DNA from: Streptomyces venezuelae
Lineage (GTDB): Bacteria > Actinomycetota > Actinomycetes > Streptomycetales > Streptomycetaceae
Direction of reading: 5' to 3'
Assembly: GCF_008642295.1 (NCBI RefSeq)
Contig: NZ_CP029190.1
Span: 2,700,001 to 2,764,000, forward strand
Length of the DNA stretch: 64,000 bases
The position numbers and the translations under genes were made by a program. Below, one piece after another: positions 23,681 through 34,146 of this stretch (the first letter of the stretch is position 1; the number at the start of each line of letters is the position of its first letter). The notes beneath the pieces were generated by a model that saw only the letters and a list, made by a program, of their open reading frames with translations, made no database searches and was not told the origin of the DNA.

Positions 23681-25974
23681 CCGGGCCGGGCAGGCACGCG
23701 CTGGTCGTGGTGACCAGCCGGTACGAGGACGTGGGACTGGGTGCCCTGCGGGCGCCCGTGCAGGACGCGGCGGGACTCGCCGATGTGCTGGGTGACCCCA
23801 CGGTCGGTGATTTCGACGTGGAGGTGCTGACCGACCCCACCGTCCAGCGGCTGCGCATCGCGGTGGAGGACTTCTTCGCCGACCGGTCCACCAGGGACAC
23901 CCTGCTGCTGCACTTCTCGTGCCACGGGGTGAAGAACGCCGCGGGCAAGCTCTTCCTCGCCGCCGCCGACACCTACCGCAACCGGCTGGCCGCGACCGCC
24001 GTACCGGCCGAGTACGTGAGCGGTCTGATGCTGGAGAGCCGCGCCCAGCGTGCGGTCCTGCTCCTGGACTGCTGTTACGCGGGAGCGTTCGAGCGGGGGA
24101 TGATCGCCCGGGCGGGCGCGACGGTCGAGGTCCAGGAGAGCTTCCACGACCTGGAGCGCACCGGCGGGAAGCGCGGACGTGCGGTCTTCACCGCCTCCAG
24201 TGCCCTGGAATACGCCTTCGAGGGCGACCAGCCGGTGCCCGGGGGCGAACCCGGGACGGCTCCCGGGGACGGTCCGTCGTTGTTCACGGGCGCCCTGGTG
24301 GAGGGGCTGCGCAGCGGCGATGCCGACCTCGACCACGACGGCGAGGTCGGCATGTCCGAGCTGGCGGACTACGTCAACGAGCGGATCCGGGAGCTGACCC
24401 CGCACCAGACCCCGCAGCTGTGGCTGTTCGGCAGCCAGGGCGACCTCACCATCGCGCACACCGGCCGCCGGCGGGCCGTCGCCACCGACCTCCCGACCCC
24501 GCTCGCCGACGCCGTCCGCTCCGACAGCCGGGAGCGGAAGCTGTGGTCGGTCGAGGACCTGGGCACCCTGCTGTGCGGCCCGGACGTGGGCGTGGCGCTC
24601 GCCGCCCACATCGCCCTGTCCGAGCTGGCCGCCGACGACAGCCGCCGGGTGGCCGAACGCGCCACCCGCGCCCTGGCGCTGGCCGCTCCCCGGGTGGACA
24701 CCCCGGCCCTGCGGGTGGCGGCGGCCGAGCCGGCCGTGGTGAAGGTGGCGGGCCCGCCGATCGTCCTCGCCACGCTGGAGGCCAGGACGGACCCGTGGCT
24801 GAAGGTCCGGTACGTGGACGGTGGCATCGAGCTGGTGCCGGAGGAGACGGAACGGGGGCACCACGAGGGGACGGTCCAGCTGCGGACGGCGACCGGGGAA
24901 CTGGCGATCGCGGTGGCGACGCCGGAGGAAGCGGAGGCGACCGGCGAGGCGGCGGTCGCGGCGCAGACCGGGAGCGGCGGGCCGGCGGTGCGGCAGCAGG
25001 ACACGGTGCAGCAGGAACCGGAGCAGCGCGAGCAGGAGCGGCGGGAGCCGGAGCGGGAACCCGAACAGCAGGAGCGGGAGCAGCGCGAGCCGGAGCAGGT
25101 GACGCCGCTCATGGCCGCCGGGACCGAAGCCGCCGCGGCGGCTCCTCCCCTCAGCCCATGGCCCTTCCTGTTCTCGGCCGCAGCGATGCTGGCGGCGCTG
25201 TCCTTGCCCTTTTACGAAAAGGTCGAGGCGAAGCGGTACCCCATGTGGCTCTCCTCGCCGTACTGGTACTGGCCGCTGGGCTGGGTCGGCACGAGCATGC
25301 TCGTGCTGGCGATCCTCAGCACCATCACGTGCTCCACGGCCGGCGTCCTCGTCCTGCGCCGGTCCGCTGTCGTCCGGCGACGGGCCGTGCGCGTGTGGTG
25401 CGGCACGCTCGCGACGCTGACCGTCTACGCGATGGTGGCGCTCTGGGTCTTCGCCTCGGTCCTCAGAAAGGACTTCGACGCCGGCCTGGGCTTCCTCGCC
25501 TTCGTCATGGGCGGCCTGCTCCAAGCCTGGGGAGCGGTTCAGCTCAGGCTGGCGGCCGTCCCCCGCCCGCCGGACCGCACCGATCCGCACTCGCTCCGGC
25601 CGTGCACGCTCGCGGCGGTGTTCACGAGTCTGACCCTGGCGATTCCGCTGGGTTCCGGTGGTCCCGCGTGGCAGCTCATCGCGCTGCTGGAATGGAGCGG
25701 TGCCCGCCAGGCGGCGAGCGCCGTGATCCTGCTGAGCGCGGTCGTCAACGCGGCGATGGCGGTCCACGCGTGGGACGGGCACTCGGTCGCCCGGCTGCGC
25801 GGAGTGCTCTGGTGGTACGGCACCCTGGCCCTGCTGACCCTGGGGGCGACGGTCTACTTCTGGTCGGTGCTCAAGGGCCAGGCCGGACTCGGCCAGTACC
25901 TGCTCACCCTCGGCTGCGGCCTCCAGCTCTGGACCGCGGTCACCCTCTGGCTCGACAAACCGGCCACCGCCTGA
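23677..25974 (+). CDS. Caspase-family protease with C-terminal membrane domain
   Basis: A 765-residue protein. Residues ~1-260 form a caspase/C14 domain with catalytic His83 (LLLHFSCHGVKN) and Cys133 (VLLLDCCYAGAF). Residues 217-228 read DLDHDGEVGMSE after D215, a complete EF-hand loop (D-x-D-x-D-G-x-V-x3-E), suggesting Ca2+ control. A helical region with VAERATRALALAAPR follows, then a Glu/Gln/Arg-rich stretch near 447-475, and then about seven hydrophobic helices to the end. The enzyme is thus probably tethered to the membrane. With EACC1 directly upstream, it fits a caspase-type defence or programmed-cell-death effector. The substrate is unknown. Confidence 0.88.
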   Translation: MTGPGRHALVVVTSRYEDVGLGALRAPVQDAAGLADVLGDPTVGDFDVEVLTDPTVQRLRIAVEDFFADRSTRDTLLLHFSCHGVKNAAGKLFLAAADTYRNRLAATAVPAEYVSGLMLESRAQRAVLLLDCCYAGAFERGMIARAGATVEVQESFHDLERTGGKRGRAVFTASSALEYAFEGDQPVPGGEPGTAPGDGPSLFTGALVEGLRSGDADLDHDGEVGMSELADYVNERIRELTPHQTPQLWLFGSQGDLTIAHTGRRRAVATDLPTPLADAVRSDSRERKLWSVEDLGTLLCGPDVGVALAAHIALSELAADDSRRVAERATRALALAAPRVDTPALRVAAAEPAVVKVAGPPIVLATLEARTDPWLKVRYVDGGIELVPEETERGHHEGTVQLRTATGELAIAVATPEEAEATGEAAVAAQTGSGGPAVRQQDTVQQEPEQREQERREPEREPEQQEREQREPEQVTPLMAAGTEAAAAAPPLSPWPFLFSAAAMLAALSLPFYEKVEAKRYPMWLSSPYWYWPLGWVGTSMLVLAILSTITCSTAGVLVLRRSAVVRRRAVRVWCGTLATLTVYAMVALWVFASVLRKDFDAGLGFLAFVMGGLLQAWGAVQLRLAAVPRPPDRTDPHSLRPCTLAAVFTSLTLAIPLGSGGPAWQLIALLEWSGARQAASAVILLSAVVNAAMAVHAWDGHSVARLRGVLWWYGTLALLTLGATVYFWSVLKGQAGLGQYLLTLGCGLQLWTAVTLWLDKPATA

Positions 25975-25989
25975 TGGGGTCCGGGCACA

Positions 25990-26026
25990 CCACCGCCCCC
26001 TGCCTGGTCAGAGCAGGGGGCGGTGG
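25990..26026. terminator. Bidirectional terminator between caspase and chitinase genes
   Basis: CCACCGCCCCCTGC (25990-26003) pairs perfectly with GCAGGGGGCGGTGG (26013-26026) across a 9-base loop. It lies in the gap of two convergent genes and can serve both. Confidence 0.8.
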
Positions 26027-26050
26027 GTCGCTCGGCGCGAGGTGGGGGGA

Positions 26051-27736
<1,686 letters not shown>

Positions 27737-27845
27737 GAACAGCCTCCGGAGGTGGGGAGGGAGGATGTGACGGCCCGGGTGGGAGAAGAGATAGCGATCA
27801 CGGCAAGGCCGCGTCAATGGTTTGAGCCAAACCCCGACTAAACAA

Positions 27846-27859
27846 GGACTAGACCAGTT
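27846..27859 (-). promoter_or_regulatory. DasR-responsive element upstream of the chitinase
   Basis: On the coding strand this reads AACTGGTCTAGTCC, nearly identical to the DasR consensus ACTGGTCTAGACCA. It is ~110 bases before the chitinase start. The surrounding 27737-28001 gap otherwise shows no coding signal. Confidence 0.75.
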
Positions 27860-28001
27860 GGGCCATAATTTCCCAAGTCAGAGGCCTGAGGGCGCATCAG
27901 AAATCGCTCGCCACCCCCGGTGACGAGCGACTTAAGACTCTCTTGAGGAGGCCCCGCGCAAGACTTCGGCAATAAACCAGCCAAACCCCGTTCATCTCCC
28001 G

Positions 28002-29090
28002 TCAGCCGAGCGGAATTTCCCCCTCCGGCATCCCGTACGCATCTGCGACGAGCGCGTACGAGCGCAGCCGGGCGGCTCCGCCGTGGGCGTTCGCGGTCAG
28101 CATCAGCTCGTCCGCGCCGGTCCGCGCCGCCAGTGCGTCGAGTCCCGCCCGGACCTCCTCCGGGGTGCCGTGGACCACGTTGGCGAGCCAGCCGTCCACG
28201 AACTCCCGTTCCGCCGCGGTGAAGGGGTACCCGGCCGCCTCCTCCGGGGTCGGGATCAGCCCGGGCCGGCCGGTACGCAGCCGCAGCATCGACAGGGCGC
28301 CGGTCAGCACCTGGGCCCGGGCCTCGGCCGCGTCCTCGGCGGCCAGCGCGGACACCCCGATGACGGTGTAGGGGGCGTCGAGCACCGCCGAGGGCCGGAA
28401 GCTCTCCCGGTACAGCCGGAGCGCGGGCAGGGTGCCGGCCGCCGAGAAGTGGTGGGCGTACGCGAAGGGCAGGCCGAGTTCCCCGGCGAGGCGGGCGCTG
28501 AACCCGGAGGAGCCGAGCAGCCAGAGCGGCGGGCGGGCCGTGGGCCCCTGGACCGGGCCGGGCACGGCGTGCACGCGGGCGTACGGATGGCCGTCGGGGA
28601 AGTCGTCGTCGAGGAACCGGGTGAGCTCGGCGAGCTGCCGGGGGAACTCCGCCGCCTCGGCATCGGGCCGGGCGGTCCCGCGGAGCGCGGCGGCGGTGCG
28701 GCCGTCGGTCCCGGGGGCGCGGCCGAGGCCGAGGTCGATCCGTCCCGGCGCGAGCGCCTCCAGGGTGCCGAACTGCTCGGCGATGGCCAGCGGGGCGTGG
28801 TTGGGCAGCATCACCCCGCCGGAGCCGAGCCGGATCCGCCGGGTGTGGGCGGCGAGGTGGGCGAGGATCACGGCCGGGGAGGAGCTGGCGACCCCGGGCA
28901 TGGAGTGGTGTTCGGCCACCCAGTGGCGGTGGAATCCGCGGGATTCGGCGAGTTGGGCCAGCTCGACGCTGGTCCGCAGGGAATCGTGGGCCGTACTGCC
29001 GCTGCCGACGGTGGCCAGATCCAGTACCGACAGGGGAACCGGCGCGGTTCCGCGGGCGGTCCCGCGGATCGGGTCCCGCACGTCACTCAT
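28002..29090 (-). CDS. LLM-class flavin-dependent oxidoreductase (MsnO8-like)
   Basis: A 362-residue luciferase-like monooxygenase. The N-terminus VPLSVLDLATVGSGSTAHDSL and HRHWVAEHHSMPGVASSSP match the single-component MsnO8/luciferase-like family; IRLGSGGVMLPNHAPLAIAEQ and GRIDLGLGRAPGTD are the canonical flavin-binding segments. It would use FMN or F420. No neighbour gives a pathway; the divergent IclR gene is ~260 bases away across inverted repeats and could be its regulator. Confidence 0.88.
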   Translation of the reverse strand: MSDVRDPIRGTARGTAPVPLSVLDLATVGSGSTAHDSLRTSVELAQLAESRGFHRHWVAEHHSMPGVASSSPAVILAHLAAHTRRIRLGSGGVMLPNHAPLAIAEQFGTLEALAPGRIDLGLGRAPGTDGRTAAALRGTARPDAEAAEFPRQLAELTRFLDDDFPDGHPYARVHAVPGPVQGPTARPPLWLLGSSGFSARLAGELGLPFAYAHHFSAAGTLPALRLYRESFRPSAVLDAPYTVIGVSALAAEDAAEARAQVLTGALSMLRLRTGRPGLIPTPEEAAGYPFTAAEREFVDGWLANVVHGTPEEVRAGLDALAARTGADELMLTANAHGGAARLRSYALVADAYGMPEGEIPLG

Positions 29091-29130
29091 CGTTGCTCCC
29101 GTCTCAGTTCCTACACGGTTTCCGGTCTGT

Positions 29131-29228
29131 CCCTACCGTCCGGTAGGGCGTACGAAGGTGTCGAACAGGAGGTGACCGCCGGGCATTCCCGGCACACGGG
29201 ACAGGGGGCGTGACCTTGGCATATGCCA
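29131..29228. promoter_or_regulatory. Two palindromes in the LLM/IclR intergenic region
   Basis: The first is CCCTACCG-tc-CGGTAGGG (29131-29148), close to the LLM gene. The second is the perfect 12-mer TGGCATATGCCA (29217-29228). Both could be operators; the IclR-type protein encoded divergently is one candidate. No promoter was recognised with confidence. Confidence 0.5.
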
Positions 29229-29350
29229 GTGGAGTAGATCCCGGCCAGAGGGTCTGATTGAGCCATCAATCTCATCAACAGGCGCTCCGCGTGGGCCTCT
29301 TGATGGCTATCGTGGTAGGGCAAGCGGTAACAACCTGGTAGGGGGAAACC

Positions 29351-30109
29351 GTGGCGCTGAAGCCCGAGCCGACCGCGCCGTTCCACTCGGTGCAGTACGC
29401 CCTGCGCGTGCTGGAAACGATCGGACGGCACCACAGTGGCGTGACCGATACGCAGATCACCCGCGAAACGGGCCTGCCGGCCGCCCACCTCGCCCCCATG
29501 CTGCTCATGCTGCGCCGCGAGGGCTATGTCCTCCAGGTGTCGGACGGCGCGTACGCGATAGGCGACTCGCTGGTGCTCCTCGGCTCCGGGGTCGACCGCC
29601 AGCAGGCGCTGCAGGCCAAGCTGCAGGAGACCCTGGACCGGCTGCGCGACTCCGTCGGCGCGGCCGTCTACATCAGCCGGTATGTGGACGGCGAGGTCCG
29701 CATCACCCAGTTCGCGGACAGCCCCCGCACCCCGAAGGTGCACGAGTGGGTCGACTTCCGCTCGGCCGCCCATGCGAGCGCCGTGGGCAAGTGCCTGCTC
29801 ACCCAGCTCGACGTGAACGGCAGGCGCGACCACCTCTCCCGGCACAAGATCGCCCGGCTCACCTCGAAGACGATCACCAGCGAGCGCATCCTGTTCTCGA
29901 AGCTGGACAGCCAGCCGGCCACCGTGCCGGTGCTGGACCTCCAGGAGTACGCGGTGGGCACGGTCTGCGCGGCGGTGCCGATCACTGCGGGCGCCTCGGT
30001 GGGCTGCCTCGCCCTGTCCCTGCCCGTGGAACACGCGCACCGGCTGCGGGCCGCGGCGGACGCGCTGAACCGGAAGGCCGCGCCCCTGCTGCTGTCGCTG
30101 ACTCTCTGA
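29351..30109 (+). CDS. IclR-family transcriptional regulator
   Basis: A 252-residue regulator. The N-terminal winged helix (QYALRVLETIGRHHSGVT, ITRETGLPAAHLAPMLLMLR) is followed by an IclR effector domain with VGAAVYISRYVDGEVR, HASAVGKCLLTQL and GTVCAAVPI. Effector and target are unknown. The GTG start follows GGGGGAAA. Other short repeats of GGTAGGG lie upstream. It precedes tRNA-Lys copy 2 by ~70 bases. Confidence 0.92.
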   Translation: MALKPEPTAPFHSVQYALRVLETIGRHHSGVTDTQITRETGLPAAHLAPMLLMLRREGYVLQVSDGAYAIGDSLVLLGSGVDRQQALQAKLQETLDRLRDSVGAAVYISRYVDGEVRITQFADSPRTPKVHEWVDFRSAAHASAVGKCLLTQLDVNGRRDHLSRHKIARLTSKTITSERILFSKLDSQPATVPVLDLQEYAVGTVCAAVPITAGASVGCLALSLPVEHAHRLRAAADALNRKAAPLLLSLTL

Positions 30110-30182
30110 GCTGCAGGGTCGCCTCTGAACTGCATGGTCGGAAGCACCCCTCGGGACCAGGTAGTATTTTCTCTGTCAGCAG

Positions 30183-30256
30183 GCGCCGCTAGCTCAGTTG
30201 GTTAGAGCAGCTGACTCTTAATCAGCGGGTCCGGGGTTCGAGTCCCTGGCGGCGCA
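30183..30256 (+). tRNA. tRNA-Lys (anticodon CTT), copy 2
   Basis: Same sequence by eye as copies 1 and 3: acceptor GCGCCGC/GCGGCGC, anticodon loop CTCTTAA, discriminator A. All three are preceded immediately by GTCAGCAG. A TAGTAT -10-like box lies just upstream. Confidence 0.97.
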
Positions 30257-30262
30257 CCTGAT

Positions 30263-30304
30263 CTCAGGGCGGTTCCGGTTCACCGGAACCGCCCTGAGTG
30301 TTTT
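30263..30304. terminator. 16-bp hairpin shared by tRNA-Lys copy 2 and the AI-2E gene
   Basis: CTCAGGGCGGTTCCGG (30263-30278) pairs perfectly with CCGGAACCGCCCTGAG (30283-30298) around TTCA, followed by TGTTTT. The leftward AI-2E stop codon (30264-30266) lies inside the stem, so the last residues of that gene are encoded by the terminator. Confidence 0.85.
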
Positions 30305-31457
30305 CACCAGCGGTTTTCCCAGGTGGCGGGCCGGGTGGCGGGCGCAGGGCGGTGCGGACCGACCAGACCACGGAGACCAGCGGCACCGCCACCACCGCTC
30401 CGACGATCCCCGCCGCGGTCGCCCCGGCCAGCACCGAGATCGCCACCACCAGCGGGTGCAGCCGTACCGCCCAGCTCATCACCAGCGGGTGCAGCAGATG
30501 CCCCTCGATCTGCCCGATGATCACGATCAGCCCGATCACGATGGCCGCGACCAGCGGCCCCTTCGCCGCGAGGGCGACCACCGCGGCCACGGCCAGCGCG
30601 ACCGGCGAGCCCACCAGCGGGACGAACGCGGCGAAGAACTCCAGCAGCGCCAGCGGCACGGCGAGCGGTACGCCGAGGAAGTACAGGGCCACCCCGACCA
30701 GGACCGCATTCGTGGCGGCCACCAGCACGATGCCGTGGGTGTAGCCGGTGAAGGTGCGCCAGGCCGCCCGGCCCGCCGTGTCCCAGCGGCTGCGTTCCGG
30801 GCCGGGCAGCTGATCACAGAACCAGGCCCACTGACGGTGCCCGGAGTGGATGAAGAAGACGGCCGTGAACAGGGCCAGGGCCAGCACGGCCAGCACGTGC
30901 ACCAGGTGGCTCGCGCCGCTGACCGCCGTACTGACCACGGTCGAGCGGTGGCGGGAGAGGTACTGGCCGATCCGCGACTGGACGTCGGTCAGCACCTCCG
31001 GGTTCAGCCGGAACGGCGGCCGTTCCAGCCACTCCTCGATGCTGTCCAGGCCCTCCCGGAACTCCCGGGTCAGGGTGGTGGTCTGGCCGGCCACCGCCTC
31101 GCCGACCAGCGCCAGCACGGCCAGGACCAGCGCAATGCCGCCGAGCAGGGTGACGGCGACCGCGAGTCCGCGCGGCACGCCGCCCCGGGTCACCAGGTCG
31201 GCGACCGGTCTCAGCAGGGCCGTGGCGACCAGGCCCAGGAAGAGCCCGACCCCGATCTCGTGGAAGCGGCCCAGGACGGCGAAGCCCGCGTAAACCGCCG
31301 CACCGACGACCAGCAGCCGCCAGGCGAGCGCGGCGGCGGTACGGAGCAGGGGCGGGACATGCGGTTTGGCAGGCGGCACGGCAGGCGGTCCGGTGGGCGG
31401 TCCGGCAGGCGGGGGGGTCGAGCGGTGGCCGGGGCTGCATGCCCTTCCCCGTACCAC
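30264..31457 (-). CDS. AI-2E family transporter (TqsA/YdiK-like membrane protein)
   Basis: A 397-residue membrane protein with about eight helices. It has the AI-2E architecture: paired N-terminal helices (LLVVGAAVYAGFAVLG, GVGLFLGLVATALLRPV), a soluble middle region (~150-190), and the conserved C-terminal GQIEGHLLHPLVMSWAVRLH followed by AGATAAGIVGAVVAVPL. Members transport autoinducer-2, Na+ or other solutes; the substrate here is unknown. The Pro-rich N- and C-terminal tails are cytoplasmic by inference. The GTG start at 31457 is uncertain. Confidence 0.85.
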   Translation of the reverse strand: MVRGRACSPGHRSTPPPAGPPTGPPAVPPAKPHVPPLLRTAAALAWRLLVVGAAVYAGFAVLGRFHEIGVGLFLGLVATALLRPVADLVTRGGVPRGLAVAVTLLGGIALVLAVLALVGEAVAGQTTTLTREFREGLDSIEEWLERPPFRLNPEVLTDVQSRIGQYLSRHRSTVVSTAVSGASHLVHVLAVLALALFTAVFFIHSGHRQWAWFCDQLPGPERSRWDTAGRAAWRTFTGYTHGIVLVAATNAVLVGVALYFLGVPLAVPLALLEFFAAFVPLVGSPVALAVAAVVALAAKGPLVAAIVIGLIVIIGQIEGHLLHPLVMSWAVRLHPLVVAISVLAGATAAGIVGAVVAVPLVSVVWSVRTALRPPPGPPPGKTAGENTQGGSGEPEPP

Positions 31458-31555
31458 CGGCGGGCCGCCCGGCCACGGCCCGCCGGGCAGATTCGCCCGA
31501 CCGGGGTGCCGGGCCCCGGCGTGCGGTGGGCGCCGGGCGCGGTCAGGATCGGCCC

Positions 31556-32416
31556 ATGGGCTTCGTGCTGCCGGTCCTCGCCGCGCTGTTCGCCGCGTGC
31601 AGCAATGCGCTGGCCACGGTGCTCCAGCGGCGGGCCGCCCTCACGGTGCCGCAGAGCCGCGGGTTCCGGCCGGGGCTCGTCCTGGACCTGGTGCGCCGCC
31701 CGGTGTGGCTGGTGGGGATGTTCGCGGTGGTGGCGGCCGGGGTGGGCCAGGCGGTGGCCCTGGCGACCGGCCCGCTGTCCCTCGTACAGCCGCTGTTCGT
31801 GCTGGAGCTGCCGCTGGCGTTGCTGATCGCCTCCCTGTTCGCGCGGCGGCACCTGCCCCGTGCCCAGTGGCTGGCGGTGGCCGCCGTGGTGGTCGGGCTG
31901 GGGGTGACGCTGGTGGCGCTGGCGCCCACCGGGAACCGGACCGACGTACCGCTGGACCGGTGGATCCCCACGCTGGCCGCGGGCGGCGGTGCCGTGGTGG
32001 CGCTGGCCGCGGCCGGGCTGCGGCACCCGCCGGGCCGGATGCGGGCGGCCTGTCTGGGCCTGGCCACCGCCCTCTGCTACGCGCTGACGGCCGCACTGAT
32101 GAAGTCGGCGGTGCACGCCCTCGACGGGGGCGGACCGGAGGCGTTCCTGACCGCCTGGGAGACGTACGGCCTGGTCGTGACGGGCATCGCGGCGCTGCTG
32201 CTGTTCGAGCACGCCATGCAGGGCGGCCCGCTGGTCGCGTCCCAGCCGGCGCTGACGCTGGGCGACGCCGGGACCGGCCTGGTGCTGGGGGTGCTGTTGT
32301 ACGAGGAGCACGTCCGGACGGGGTGGTGGCTGCTCCCGGCCCTGCTGGGGGTGGTGCTGATCACGGCAGGGGTATTCACGCTGGCGCGCAGTTCCCCGCC
32401 GGAGGGGGTGGACTGA
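31556..32416 (+). CDS. DMT/EamA-like membrane transporter
   Basis: A 286-residue protein with nine or ten predicted helices. The N-terminal helix GFVLPVLAALFAACSNALAT and the repeated four-helix halves are typical of drug/metabolite transporters. A Pro-rich periplasmic segment was not seen. The ATG at 31556 is chosen over earlier starts inside the AI-2E promoter region. Its last 41 bases overlap the convergent acyl-CoA ligase gene in antisense. Confidence 0.8.
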   Translation: MGFVLPVLAALFAACSNALATVLQRRAALTVPQSRGFRPGLVLDLVRRPVWLVGMFAVVAAGVGQAVALATGPLSLVQPLFVLELPLALLIASLFARRHLPRAQWLAVAAVVVGLGVTLVALAPTGNRTDVPLDRWIPTLAAGGGAVVALAAAGLRHPPGRMRAACLGLATALCYALTAALMKSAVHALDGGGPEAFLTAWETYGLVVTGIAALLLFEHAMQGGPLVASQPALTLGDAGTGLVLGVLLYEEHVRTGWWLLPALLGVVLITAGVFTLARSSPPEGVD

Positions 32417-34121
32417 GGTGCGGGCCGCCCTGGTCGAGGAGGCCGGTCCGGCCGTGCTCCGCGTAGGCGGCGAGCAGGGCGTCCAGGGCCGGGGCGTCGA
32501 GCCGGGTGTACCCGGGGGCGCCGGGCGGGCGGTGCCAGACCGGGTCGGGGGCGCAGCCGAATCCGGCCCGGCGCAGGGCGGCCCGGTGGACCTTGTTGGT
32601 GGCGGTGACGGGCATGGCCGGGACGATGCGGACGTAGCGGGGTGCCATCTTGGTGCCGAGGTCGGGCTGGGCGGCGAGGAAGGCGGCGAAACCGGCCGGA
32701 TCGAAGACTGCGCCGGGCCGGAGCGCGAGTGCGGCCATCACCTGGTCCCCCGCCGCTTCGTCGGGTACCGCGTAGACGGCGGCTGCCGTCGCGTCCGGCC
32801 ACCGGGCGAGGATGTTCTCGATCATCGCGGCGGCCAGGTTCTCGCTGTCCACCCGGAGCCGGTCGTCGGTGCGGCCGGCGAAGTAGAGGAAGCCTTCGGG
32901 GTCGCGGAAGAAGAGGTCTCCGGTCCAGTACCAGCCGTCCCGGGTGCGGGCGGCCTCCGCCTCCGGGTTGCGCCAGTAGCCCTCGAAGAGGCTGCGGCCC
33001 CGGTTGACCAGTTCACCGATGGCCTGTTCGCCGTTGAGGAGCCGGCCGGCCCCGTCCAGCCGGGCCGGCGGGCATTCGGCGCCGGTGTCCGGGTCGACGA
33101 CCGCCAGGTCCTCGCCGGGGGCGGCCCGGCCGAGCGCGGCCGGCGGGGTCTGGGGGCTGCGCTGGAGGGAGGCGCCGCCCTCGGTCGCGCCGTAGCCCTC
33201 CACCAGCCGTACCCCGAACCGCTCGGCGAACCGGGCAGCGTCCACCGCACCCGCCTCGGTGCCGAAGCCGAGCCGGAGCGGGTTGTCCCGGTCGTCCGGG
33301 CGGGGCGGGGTGGCGAGCAGGTACTGCACGGCCCGCCCGACGTAGGTGAAGTAGGTGGCCCCGTGGGCGCGTACGTCGTCCAGGAACTCGGAGGCCGAGA
33401 AGCGGCGGCGGAGCGCCACGCCGGCCCCGGCGGCCAGCGCGGGCAGCCAGTCCGCGATCACCGCGTTGCCGTGGAACATCGGCATGCAGATGTAGTGGAC
33501 GTCGTCGGGGGTGACGGAGAAGTGCCGGGCCAGGGAGCTGCCGGCGGCGGCGAGCCGGCCCTGGGAGCAGACCGCGGCCTTGGGCGCGCCGGTGGACCCG
33601 GAGGTGAAGTAGAGCAGCAGCCGGTCCCCGGGGGCCGGGGCCCGGCCGCGGACCGTCGCCTCGCCCGGTTCGGCGTCCGCGTACGGGGCGAGGAGGTCGG
33701 CGTACTCCTCGCCGTCCGTCACCAGGATGCGTACGCCGGGCAGGTCGAGGCCGCGGAGCAGGGGCAGGTGGGCGCGTTCGGTGACGAGGATCCGGCAGTC
33801 GGTGTGCAGGATGTCGCGGGCCAGCTCGGGGCCGCGGCGGGTGGGGTTGATCCCGGCCGCGGCGGCCCCGGCGAGGGCCGCCGCGCCGAGCCAGAAGGGG
33901 AACTCGGGGGTGTTGTCGAGGAGCAGTCCGAGGTGCGGTTCCGCGCCCTTCGGGAGCAGGTCGGCGAGGAGCGCGGCGCGCGCGGCGGATTCCCGGGCGG
34001 CCCGGTGGTGGCTGAGGACGGTGGTCCCGTACCTCAGCCCGGGCCGGTGATCGCCCCACTGCCGTGCGATGAGCTCCGCTACGGTCCCTGCCGTCTGTAC
34101 CGTCCCTGCCCGTGTCCGCAT
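32376..34121 (-). CDS. Acyl-CoA synthetase / AMP-dependent ligase
   Basis: A 581-residue ANL-superfamily enzyme. The ATP loop LLLYFTSGSTGAPKAAV, the A5 motif VEGYGATEGGAS, the A7 motif GWYWTGDLFFRD and the C-terminal catalytic Lys in MPVTATNKVHRAAL are all present. It would activate a carboxylic acid to an acyl-adenylate and then to the CoA thioester. The nearest relatives by pattern are long-chain or very-long-chain FadD-type ligases. The start is ATG 34121; no partner gene reveals the substrate. Confidence 0.9.
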   Translation of the reverse strand: MRTRAGTVQTAGTVAELIARQWGDHRPGLRYGTTVLSHHRAARESAARAALLADLLPKGAEPHLGLLLDNTPEFPFWLGAAALAGAAAAGINPTRRGPELARDILHTDCRILVTERAHLPLLRGLDLPGVRILVTDGEEYADLLAPYADAEPGEATVRGRAPAPGDRLLLYFTSGSTGAPKAAVCSQGRLAAAGSSLARHFSVTPDDVHYICMPMFHGNAVIADWLPALAAGAGVALRRRFSASEFLDDVRAHGATYFTYVGRAVQYLLATPPRPDDRDNPLRLGFGTEAGAVDAARFAERFGVRLVEGYGATEGGASLQRSPQTPPAALGRAAPGEDLAVVDPDTGAECPPARLDGAGRLLNGEQAIGELVNRGRSLFEGYWRNPEAEAARTRDGWYWTGDLFFRDPEGFLYFAGRTDDRLRVDSENLAAAMIENILARWPDATAAAVYAVPDEAAGDQVMAALALRPGAVFDPAGFAAFLAAQPDLGTKMAPRYVRIVPAMPVTATNKVHRAALRRAGFGCAPDPVWHRPPGAPGYTRLDAPALDALLAAYAEHGRTGLLDQGGPHLSPPPPAGNCAPA

Positions 34122-34146
34122 GGGCGGAACGGTAACTGACGACTCG

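Noticed and set aside
32376..32416. Antisense overlap of transporter and ligase genes as regulation
   Set aside because: A 41-base convergent overlap is common at this gene density; no structure suggests a regulatory role.
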